DNA of 5,594 nucleotides from Aquimonas sp044344935 (GTDB taxonomy: Bacteria; Pseudomonadota; Gammaproteobacteria; Xanthomonadales; Xanthomonadaceae), in the NCBI GenBank assembly GCA_044344935.1, contig JBIJCA010000292.1, positions 1 through 5,594 of the forward strand. Reading direction: 5' to 3'. Position 1 is the first letter of the stretch, and each line of letters opens with the position of its first letter. Of this stretch, positions 1-5,313 are shown one piece after another. The position numbers were made by a program, and so were the translations under genes. A model generated the notes under the pieces. The model saw only the letters and a list, made by a program, of their open reading frames with translations. It was not told the origin of the DNA and did not search any database.

Positions 1-28
1 CGTGCTCGGCTGCGGAGCGCCGGCATGA
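1..28 (+). CDS. 3' end of an upstream gene in the same operon (partial)
   Basis: Reading from base 2, the frame encodes VLGCGAPA and stops at TGA 26-28. This stop overlaps the ligase start codon (ATG at 25) as ATGA. The same 4-bp overlap occurs twice more in this operon, which is the main reason to believe a coding frame enters from the left. Only eight codons are visible, so the product cannot be identified from sequence. From memory of similar ligase/TenA-like/SDR neighbourhoods, a 'thermostable haemolysin' family protein often comes first, but nothing here tests that. Confidence 0.5.
14..17 (+). promoter_or_regulatory. Ribosome binding site of the ligase gene
   Basis: GGAG lies 7 nt before ATG 25, inside the last codons of the upstream frame. 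It supports ATG 25 as the start and re-initiation after the upstream gene. Confidence 0.6.
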
Positions 29-1584
29 GCCGCGCGCCGACCCACAACGCGCTGTACGCCCGCGTGCTCGACGCGGCCCGCACACAGCCGCAGGCGCTGG
101 CCCTGAAGGACGGCCACTGGTCCCTGCGCTTCGGTGAACTCGCCGATGTGCTGACCGGCCTGCTGTATGCGCTGCGCATCGAAGGCCCGGTGCTGGCCGG
201 TCGGCTCGACAACGGCGTGCCCGCCCTGCTGGTCGAGCTGGCCGCACAGGCGTCTCATGTCGCTGCGCTGGCGCTGCCGCCGTACTTCACCGCCGCGCAG
301 TGCCAGCACGCGCTGGACCAGAGCGGTGCACGGATGCTTGTTCTGCCGCAGGGCGCGCCCGCGCCCGACGCCAGCTGGCGCTGCGAAGCCTCCGCGCCCT
401 GGCCGGGGCTGTCGCTGTGGCGTCGCGTGGTGCCGGCGCAGGCGATCGCCCTGCCGCCGGGCACGGCCTGCATCACCTACACCAGCGGCAGCACCGGCGC
501 ACCGAAAGGCGTTTGTCTGTCTGCTGAACATCTGGCGCAAGTCGCAAGCTCGCTGGGCCAGGCCTTCGACGCGCTGGCCCCGCGCCATCATCTCTGCGCG
601 CTGCCGCTGTCGACCCTGCTGGAGACCGTCGGCGCCTATGCCGCGCTGTTCGTCGGCGCTCGCGTCGAACTGCGCGGGCTTGCAGAGCTGGGCTACACCG
701 GTGCGGCCGGGCTTGATCCGCTGCGCCTGCGCGCCGTGCTGGCCGAGGTGCAGCCGCACAGCCTGATCCTGGTGCCGCAGCTGCTGGATGGTCTGCTGCT
801 GGCGATCGACGCGGCGGGCCCGCTACCGCAGCCCCCGCGACTCATTGCCGTCGGCGGCGCCCGCGTCGCACCGCGTCTGCTGCAGCGCGCCGCCGCGGCT
901 GAGCTGACGGTCTTCGAGGGCTATGGCCTGAGCGAAGCGGGCTCGGTGGTGTGTCTGAACCGCCCGGGCGAAGTCGCGCCCGGCAGCGTCGGCCGACCGC
1001 TGCAGCACCTGCAGCTGAGCGTCGCTGCCAACGGCGAGCTGTGCGTGGACGGTCCGCGCTTCCTCGGCTATCTCGGCGAGCCTGCACCGACGCCGGGCCC
1101 CCTGCGCACCGGCGACCTTGGCGCCATCGACGCGCAGGGCCGCGTGCACATCGAGGGCCGGCTGCGCGAGATGTTCATCACCAGCTATGGCCGCAACGTC
1201 GCCCCGGCCTGGATCGAGGGGGAACTGCTGGCCGAGCCGGCGATCGCGCAGGCCGTGCTCAGCGGCGAGGCCGAGCCCTGGAACCTGGCCCTGATCTGGC
1301 TGCGCGATCCGGCGATCAGCGATGCCGAACTCGCGCGCGTGCTTGAGCGCGTCAATGCCGGCCTGCCCGACTACGCGCGCATCGGCGGCGTCCTGCGCCT
1401 GCCCGCGCCGCTGTCGATCGCGACCGGCCTGCTCACCGCCAACGGCCGCCCGCGTCGCGCTGCCGTCCTCGCGCACTACGCCGAGGCCATCGCCGCGCGC
1501 CGCGCGCTGGGACCGGATGCGGCCCTCATCGCCGCCACTTCATCGACGCACTGTACCTCTCGCCCTCAGGAGATCCCCGCATGA
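25..1584 (+). CDS. AMP-binding acyl-CoA/acyl-ACP synthetase-like ligase
   Basis: Cytoplasmic member of the ANL (adenylate-forming) superfamily, 519 aa, a normal length for the family. Such enzymes make an acyl-adenylate from a carboxylic acid and ATP, then usually pass the acyl group to a thiol such as CoA or a carrier protein. Visible motifs in order are the P-loop ITYTSGSTGAPKG (residues 150-162), the A5 motif EGYGLSE (298-304), the A7 motif RTGDLG (361-366), and the hinge/A8 region GRLREMFITSYGRN (378-391). The A10 region reads NGRPRR (473-478), so the usual catalytic lysine is Arg475. The motif set looks most like long-chain fatty-acid ligases, but the substrate cannot be read from sequence. 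The start has a good RBS and an ATGA overlap with the upstream frame; the stop overlaps the next gene by 4 bp. Its likely role is to activate the acid handled by the adjacent diiron enzyme and SDR (inference). No carrier-protein gene is present in the window. Confidence 0.93.
   Translation: MSRAPTHNALYARVLDAARTQPQALALKDGHWSLRFGELADVLTGLLYALRIEGPVLAGRLDNGVPALLVELAAQASHVAALALPPYFTAAQCQHALDQSGARMLVLPQGAPAPDASWRCEASAPWPGLSLWRRVVPAQAIALPPGTACITYTSGSTGAPKGVCLSAEHLAQVASSLGQAFDALAPRHHLCALPLSTLLETVGAYAALFVGARVELRGLAELGYTGAAGLDPLRLRAVLAEVQPHSLILVPQLLDGLLLAIDAAGPLPQPPRLIAVGGARVAPRLLQRAAAAELTVFEGYGLSEAGSVVCLNRPGEVAPGSVGRPLQHLQLSVAANGELCVDGPRFLGYLGEPAPTPGPLRTGDLGAIDAQGRVHIEGRLREMFITSYGRNVAPAWIEGELLAEPAIAQAVLSGEAEPWNLALIWLRDPAISDAELARVLERVNAGLPDYARIGGVLRLPAPLSIATGLLTANGRPRRAAVLAHYAEAIAARRALGPDAALIAATSSTHCTSRPQEIPA
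1568..1572 (+). promoter_or_regulatory. Ribosome binding site of the TenA-like gene
   Basis: AGGAG lies 8 nt before ATG 1581 and sits inside the ligase 3' end. This, together with the ATGA overlap, fixes the start. Confidence 0.75.
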
Positions 1585-2252
1585 GTTTCCACACCCGACT
1601 GCTCGCCGAGACGGCCCGCGAGCGCGCCGAACTGCAGAGCCTGCCGATCGTGCAGCGCGCGCTCGCTGGCCGCATCCGCCGCGAGGAATACGCCGCCTTC
1701 CTCGGCCAGGCCTATCACCACGTGCGCCACACCGTGCCCCTGCTGATGGCCTGCGGCGCGCGCCTGCCGGCCAGCCACGAGTGGCTGCGTCGCGCAGTGG
1801 CCGAATACATCGAAGAGGAGATCGGCCACGAGGAGTGGATCCTCGACGACCTCGAAGCTCTGGGCGAGGACCGCGCGCGCTGGGCCGCAAGCACGCCGCT
1901 GCACGCTACCGAGCTGATGGTGGCCTATGCGCACGACGGCATCGCGCGCATCTCGCCGCTGTCCTTCTTCGGCATGGTGCTGGTGCTGGAAGGCACCAGC
2001 GTGGCGCTGGCGACGCGCGCGGCCGAAGCGATCGAGCACAGCCTCGGCCTGCCGCGCACGGCGTTTACCTATCTGCGCTCGCACGGCGATCTCGACATCG
2101 AGCACACCGGTTTCTACGAGCGCCTCATGGACCGCATCGAAGACCCCGCCGAGCAGGCCGTGATCATTCACGCCGCGCGTCGCTTCTATCGACTGTACGG
2201 CGACATCTTCCGCAGTATCGAGGCCGGCCCCGCGCTGGCGGAGGCCGCGTGA
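1581..2252 (+). CDS. TenA-like haem-oxygenase-fold diiron oxidase/oxygenase
   Basis: A 223-aa, mostly helical protein of the 'iron-containing redox enzyme' (HDO) group within the TenA/PqqC fold. Members such as UndA, CADD, BesC and SznF use a non-haem diiron centre and O2 for oxidative cleavage or N-oxygenation. The full candidate ligand set is visible: Glu80 and His83 in EEEIGHEE (78-85), Glu137 in LEGTS (136-140), and His168, Asp172 and His175 in HGDLDIEH (168-175). The last trio has the H-x3-D-x2-H spacing of CADD, and E-x2-H matches UndA as I recall it. The only cysteine is Cys58, and I see no thiaminase-type catalytic cysteine, so a thiamine-salvage TenA or 'transcriptional activator' label would be misleading. 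The gene lies between an acyl ligase and an SDR with overlapping ends, which suggests it oxidises a fatty-acid-like or acyl-derived substrate (inference). The exact reaction is unknown. Confidence 0.87.
   Translation: MSFHTRLLAETARERAELQSLPIVQRALAGRIRREEYAAFLGQAYHHVRHTVPLLMACGARLPASHEWLRRAVAEYIEEEIGHEEWILDDLEALGEDRARWAASTPLHATELMVAYAHDGIARISPLSFFGMVLVLEGTSVALATRAAEAIEHSLGLPRTAFTYLRSHGDLDIEHTGFYERLMDRIEDPAEQAVIIHAARRFYRLYGDIFRSIEAGPALAEAA
2240..2244 (+). promoter_or_regulatory. Ribosome binding site of the SDR gene
   Basis: GGAGG lies 7 nt before ATG 2252, inside the end of the preceding gene. The stop and start share one base (TGATG), which supports coupled translation. Confidence 0.7.
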
Positions 2253-3280
2253 TGGACCTGCGCGGCAAGACCGTGGTGCTGACCGGCGCCACCGGCGGCA
2301 TCGGCAGCGCGCTGGCGCTGGAGCTGTGCGCCGAAGGGGCGCAGGTCATCGCCATCGGCCGGCGGCCGGCCGCGCTGGAGACCCTGCGCCAGCGCGCGGC
2401 CGGACGTCCCGGTCGGCTGCAGCCGCTGGTCGCCGACATCAACTGCGCCCGCGACCGCGCGCGCATCGCCGAGGTGGCGAGCGCACCCGATGCCCTGATT
2501 CACGCCGCCGCGCTGGGCAGCTTCGGCCTGTTCGCCGACAGCGATGCCGCCGAGCGCGAGGCCCTGTTCCAGACCAATGTGCTGGCACCGATGGCCTTGA
2601 CCCAGGCCCTGTTGCCGGCCCTGCTGAAGCGCCCCGAGGCGCGCGTGCTGGCGGTGGGCTCGACCTTCGGCAGCCTCGCGCATCCGGGCTTCGCCGCCTA
2701 CAGCGCGTCGAAGTTCGCCCTGCGCGGCTTCATCGAGGCGCTGGGCCGCGAGCACGCCGACAGCGCCCTGATCGCGCAATGGATCGCCCCGCGCGCCACC
2801 GACACCGCCTTCAACCCGCCGAATGTCGTGGCCTTGAACCAAGCGCTCAAGACCCACGTCGACGCCGTCGACGAGGTTGCCTCGCAGATCGTGCAGGCCC
2901 TGCGCGCCGGCACACGCCGACGCCAGCTGGGCTGGCCGGAGAAGCTCTTCGCCTGGCTCAACGGCGCGTTTCCCGCGCTGGTGGATCGCGGCCTGCGCGC
3001 CGCGCTGCCGGTGGTGCGGGCGCATGCGGCGAGCGATCGGCAGCCGCCGCCAGCGAAGTCATTCGCCGCGGCGCAGTCGCTCCAGCCGGGTGCCATGGCC
3101 TTCGATCGCCGCGTCGCCGCGACCCCCTCCACCCTGCGCGCCGAACCTGCAGAGCGGCTGCAGGAGCGACGTCCCGAGACACCCCAGCCGAGCGCGAGCG
3201 CCGCAAGCGCCGAGGTCGGCGCTGCCGCACACGCTCACCCTTCCCCGAGTTCGCCCTCGTATCAAGGAGTCGCCCCATGA
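2252..3280 (+). CDS. Short-chain dehydrogenase/reductase with a disordered C-terminal tail
   Basis: 342-aa classical SDR, an NAD(P)-dependent oxidoreductase with a Rossmann fold. The cofactor loop TGATGGIG covers residues 11-18. GRR at 36-38, after the second strand, puts arginines where NADP-preferring SDRs often have them (inference). The catalytic tetrad is complete: Asn109, Ser137, Tyr150 and Lys154 (YSASK). An HAA motif (84-86) replaces the usual NNAG. The recognisable domain ends near residue 260, which is already full length for the family. About 80 further residues are rich in Ala, Pro, Ser, Arg and Gln, look disordered, and show far more A/T-ending codons than the body. The start was chosen at ATG 2252 because of the RBS and TGATG overlap; the same open frame extends far upstream only as a shadow of the ligase and TenA-like genes. 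The stop overlaps the next start as ATGA. It probably acts on the product or precursor of the diiron oxidase step. Confidence 0.92.
   Translation: MDLRGKTVVLTGATGGIGSALALELCAEGAQVIAIGRRPAALETLRQRAAGRPGRLQPLVADINCARDRARIAEVASAPDALIHAAALGSFGLFADSDAAEREALFQTNVLAPMALTQALLPALLKRPEARVLAVGSTFGSLAHPGFAAYSASKFALRGFIEALGREHADSALIAQWIAPRATDTAFNPPNVVALNQALKTHVDAVDEVASQIVQALRAGTRRRQLGWPEKLFAWLNGAFPALVDRGLRAALPVVRAHAASDRQPPPAKSFAAAQSLQPGAMAFDRRVAATPSTLRAEPAERLQERRPETPQPSASAASAEVGAAAHAHPSPSSPSYQGVAP
3146..3164. repeat. Small inverted repeat inside the SDR tail region
   Basis: CCTGCAG, five bases, then CTGCAGG form a perfect 7-bp stem. It lies in the part of the SDR gene that encodes the disordered tail. 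The adjoining CAGGAGCGACGTC loosely resembles GTAGGAGCG-type REP heads known from Pseudomonas and Xanthomonadales. This may be a decayed REP taken into the coding frame, or chance in GC-rich DNA. Confidence 0.3.
3264..3269 (+). promoter_or_regulatory. Ribosome binding site of the TPR protein gene
   Basis: AAGGAG, the strongest Shine-Dalgarno in the operon, lies 7 nt before ATG 3277. It decides between this start and the internal GTG at 3322, which has no such motif. Confidence 0.8.
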
Positions 3281-4062
3281 AGCTCGCCACGTACGTTTCA
3301 GCAGCCTTGTCTTCCGTCCCCGTGACTGCAGCTCCCGGCCCAGGCCCCGCGCAGGTTCGCCCGCGACAGACACTGGCCCGCGCCGCACTCGCACTGGCCC
3401 TCGCCACCGCCGTGCTCGGCAGCATGGCGCCGCTGCGCCCGGCGTCCGCAGAGGACGCGGTCATGACCACCGACGCCAACGTCGCCGAAGACCCGCTGCC
3501 GCCGATCCAGGCGCGCTGGGCGGAGATCCGCTACCAGCTGCCGGAGAGCGAGCGCGTCAAGGCCTTTGATGCGCTGGTGAACGATATCGGTCGCGCCCAG
3601 CTGCGCGCGCCGGACGACCTGCGCCTGCAGGTGTGGAAGGGCATCGTGCTGGCCAGCGAGGCCGGCGCTCAGGGCGGCCTGGGTGCGCTCAGTCTGTGCA
3701 AGCAGGCGCGCACGGAGTTCGAGTCCGTGATCGACAAGGACGGCCGCGTGCTCGACGGCTCGGCCTACACAAGCCTTGGCAGCCTCTACTACCAGGTGCC
3801 CGGCTGGCCGCTGGGTTTCGGCGACGAGGACACCGCCCGCGAGCTGCTGCAGCAGGGCCTGTCGATCGCCCCCGACGGCATCGACTCCAACTACTTCTGG
3901 GGCGATTTCCTGCTGGATCAGGAGGACTACGCCGGCGCCGTGCAGGCCTTCCAGAAAGCGCTGGCCGCTCCACCGCGCCCCGGCCGCGAAAGCGCCGACG
4001 CCGGCCGCCGCGCCGAGATCGAAGCCGGGTTGGCGAAGGCGCAGGAGGAATTGAGGGGGTGA
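3277..4062 (+). CDS. Exported tetratricopeptide-repeat protein, TRAP T-component (TatT)-like
   Basis: 261-aa protein with an export signal and TPR-like helical repeats. The hydrophobic core is at residues 33-50, followed by ASA at 56-58, a good signal peptidase I site before Glu59. This implies a periplasmic mature protein of about 200 residues. No lipobox cysteine is seen. Helical repeat-like segments lie around residues 115-155, 160-198 and 204-231. The segment YYQVPGWPLGFGD (171-183), the APDGID segment and PPRPGRESADAGRR (232-245) resemble the TPR family annotated as TRAP transporter T-component, from memory. Unusually, about 30 residues rich in Ala, Pro and Gly precede the hydrophobic core. 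The start overlaps the SDR stop (ATGA) and has a strong RBS, so it is the last gene of the operon. Its link to the cytoplasmic enzymes is unknown; binding or passing on an exported product is one possibility (inference). Confidence 0.88.
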   Translation: MKLATYVSAALSSVPVTAAPGPGPAQVRPRQTLARAALALALATAVLGSMAPLRPASAEDAVMTTDANVAEDPLPPIQARWAEIRYQLPESERVKAFDALVNDIGRAQLRAPDDLRLQVWKGIVLASEAGAQGGLGALSLCKQARTEFESVIDKDGRVLDGSAYTSLGSLYYQVPGWPLGFGDEDTARELLQQGLSIAPDGIDSNYFWGDFLLDQEDYAGAVQAFQKALAAPPRPGRESADAGRRAEIEAGLAKAQEELRG

Positions 4063-4067
4063 GAGCG

Positions 4068-4102
4068 GGGATTGGGGATTCGGGATTCGGGATTCGGGAT
4101 TC
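4068..4102. repeat. Heptad tandem repeat tract 1 (GGGATTC)
   Basis: Five 7-bp units follow the TPR stop codon by 5 bp: one variant (GGGATTG) then four perfect GGGATTC copies at 4075-4102. Because 7 is not a multiple of 3, reading through gives a 21-bp peptide period (ESRIPNP on the minus strand), the source of spurious frames here. I recall such tracts in many Xanthomonadaceae intergenic regions. Confidence 0.9.
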
Positions 4103-4140
4103 GAAGCAGCCTTGCGCTTCGAATGGGCTCGCGACATCCG

Positions 4141-4284
4141 CATAGGGTGGGCCCTGGCCCACCATAAGCTCCCTTCTGGCCCGGTCATCCCTGCTCGAAC
4201 GCACACTCGCCAAGGTCTTGGAGGCGTTGTGTCGAATAGCCGGGGCGAGCCCCTACGCCACGGTGGGCCAGGGCCCACCCTATG
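4141..4284. repeat. Paired-hairpin REP element, copy A (144 bp)
   Basis: Perfect 23-bp inverted terminal arms lie at 4141-4163 and 4262-4284. Each arm folds on itself: stem GGTGGGCC/GGCCCACC with a 2-nt CT loop, and ATAG directly 5' of the stem. A third small hairpin, GGGGC-GA-GCCCC, lies at 4242-4253. The two arms could also pair with each other into one long stem. The arrangement is that of a BIME or small MITE with no coding content. It follows the operon's last gene by about 80 bp. Confidence 0.9.
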
Positions 4285-4365
4285 GGCCCGCGCTTCGAAT
4301 CTGGCGCTCGCTCTGTCCGAGCGCTGGATGAGGTCGACAAGCGCTTGCGGCTTGCCGGAGTGTTG
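4285..4365. other. Spacer between copy A and heptad tract 2
   Basis: 81 bp with no gene. A 7-bp perfect stem GCGCTCG/CGAGCGC with a 7-nt loop lies at 4304-4324. It has no T-run on either side, so it is not an intrinsic terminator. Nothing else is recognisable. Confidence 0.5.
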
Positions 4366-4435
4366 GGGAATCGCGATTCGACACTCGACATTCGACATTC
4401 GCGATTCGGGATTCGGGATTCGGGATTCGGGATTC
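4366..4435. repeat. Heptad tandem repeat tract 2 (ten units)
   Basis: Exactly ten consecutive 7-bp units: GGGAATC, GCGATTC, GACACTC, GACATTC twice, GCGATTC, then GGGATTC four times. Most units keep ATTC at the end while bases 2-3 vary between GG, CG and AC. The right end joins GAAGCAGCC, as in tract 1, so tract and flank were copied together. Confidence 0.9.
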
Positions 4436-4618
4436 GAAGCAGCCTTGCGCGTCGAACGGGGTCGCGACATCCGCATAGGGTGGGCCCTGGCCCACCATGA
4501 GCTCCCATCTGGCTCGCGTCATCCCTGCAAGAACCCTCAAGCGCCAAGGTCTTGGAGGCGTTGTGTCGAATAGCCGGGGCGAGCCCCTACGCCACGGTGG
4601 GCCAGGGCCCACCCTATG
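4408..4618. repeat. Direct repeat of 4075-4284 (heptads, linker and REP element)
   Basis: Bases 4075-4284 and 4408-4618 align along their whole length at an offset of 333-334 bp. They share four GGGATTC units, a 38-bp linker with three mismatches, and the complete paired-hairpin element. Differences are concentrated in the middle of the element (about 4180-4210 against 4513-4544). The outer arms are identical. Confidence 0.88.
4474..4618. repeat. Paired-hairpin REP element, copy B (145 bp)
   Basis: The terminal arms at 4474-4496 and 4596-4618 are identical to those of copy A over 23 bp each. The core resembles A: both carry the stretch from CCAAGGTCTTGG to CCCCTACGCCAC, including the GGGGC-GA-GCCCC hairpin. 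The element ends 13 bp from the RAYT stop codon, so it lies immediately downstream of that gene on the minus strand. Confidence 0.9.
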
Positions 4619-4631
4619 CGCATGCGGCTGG

Positions 4632-5171
4632 TCACGCGCGCGCTTCGCCCAGGGCGTGATTGAAGGCCGCCAACGAAGTGCCCCAATCGGGCGCAAGCCA
4701 ACCGCGCTCGACGTAGCGATGGAAACTCGAATGCGGCCAGTCGATCGCCCGCTGCACGTGGCCGTGCTTGACCGGGTTGTAGTGGATGTAGTCGATGTGC
4801 GCGCGCAGGTCGAGTTCATCGACGATCACCCGCTCGAAGTAGCGACGCTGCCAGATGCCGCGCTCACGGCTCGACGCACGGCTCGCGCTGCGCAGCTCGC
4901 CCTTCGGCAGCGCCCGCGAGAACAGGCTCTTGATCCGCTGCCAGCGTGCGGCGTTGCAGTCGTCGCCTTCGGGCAGCGACCACAGGCAGTGCAGATGATC
5001 CGGCAACACAACCAAGGCGATCGGTGTAAAGGGCAGCACCGCTCGCGTTTCCCGAAAGGCGGCACGCAGCGTGTCGATGTTCTCCACAAGAAGGTGCGAT
5101 CGCCGGTTCCACAGGTTCACCGTGAAGAACGCGGTCGCGCCAGGAATCCATGGGCGTCGATAGTTCGGCAT
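4632..5171 (-). CDS. rayT: REP-associated tyrosine transposase (RAYT)
   Basis: 179-aa Y1/HUH single-strand nuclease that acts on REP hairpin DNA. The HUH motif is His59-Leu-His61 within LPDHLHCLW (56-64). The nucleophile is Tyr128 in DYIHYNPVKHG (127-137), equivalent to Tyr115 of E. coli RayT in the same motif, from memory of that protein. The N-terminus, MPNYRRPW then FFTVNLWNRRS, lines up residue for residue with E. coli RayT, which fixes the start at 5171. An in-frame ATG at 5246 would add 25 residues unlike the family. GGGGA lies about 10 nt upstream of the chosen start. A roughly 13-residue Ser/Arg/Glu-rich insertion (around 90-104) separates HUH and Tyr compared with E. coli. No catalytic residue is missing and the frame is intact. 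REP elements with identical hairpins flank it on both sides, its probable substrates. The symbol denotes the family; strict orthology is not shown. Confidence 0.93.
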   Translation of the reverse strand: MPNYRRPWIPGATAFFTVNLWNRRSHLLVENIDTLRAAFRETRAVLPFTPIALVVLPDHLHCLWSLPEGDDCNAARWQRIKSLFSRALPKGELRSASRASSRERGIWQRRYFERVIVDELDLRAHIDYIHYNPVKHGHVQRAIDWPHSSFHRYVERGWLAPDWGTSLAAFNHALGEARA

Positions 5172-5313
5172 GCGCACATGTTCCCCAGGCGCGGCCGATC
5201 GGCACCATCCGCCTTGTGCGCTGGATCGGGTAGGAGTTTTGCTCACGGAGCCAGGAGTCGGGACTTGAAGCCGCCCTGTGGGGCAAGGGTGCTTGCGTTA
5301 TCCCTAGCCTCGG
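5172..5313. other. Upstream region of the RAYT gene with possible decayed REP
   Basis: 142 bp between the RAYT start and copy C. It must hold the RAYT promoter if the gene has its own, but no convincing -35/-10 pair is visible on the minus strand. GTAGGAG at 5230-5236, and GGAGTCGGGACTTGAAG further right, resemble the heads and arms of GTAG-type REPs seen in pseudomonads and Xanthomonadales, without a good hairpin. Confidence 0.35.

Noticed and set aside
823..1476. Long minus-strand open frame opposite the ligase gene
   Set aside because: It mirrors a gene with complete ANL motifs, its translation is Arg/Ala/Gln-rich with no recognisable fold, and high GC makes long antisense frames common.
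1581..2252. Thiaminase II or transcriptional activator identity for the TenA-like protein
   Set aside because: No thiaminase-type catalytic cysteine is evident (the only Cys is residue 58), there is no DNA-binding domain, and a full diiron ligand set is present.
2186..3025. 279-residue minus-strand open frame opposite the SDR gene
   Set aside because: The + strand encodes an SDR with all catalytic residues; the antisense product is low-complexity and has no RBS or family signal.
4142..4163. Rho-independent terminator
   Set aside because: The hairpin is strong, but neither strand has a T-run after the stem (ATGAG or CTATG follows).
4141..4284. Copy A as a remnant of a classical DDE insertion sequence
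   Set aside because: No transposase remnant is inside, no clear target-site duplication flanks it, and a RAYT beside identical hairpins explains it better.
3298..4476. 392-residue minus-strand open frame containing ESRIPNP repeats
   Set aside because: The repeats are translated GGGATTC heptads, and the rest is REP element plus the antisense of the TPR gene. A spurious frame.
5172..5246. 25-residue N-terminal extension of the RAYT
   Set aside because: The family starts with MxNYRR, which begins exactly at 5171; the extra residues match nothing and the catalytic His numbering agrees with E. coli RayT only from 5171.
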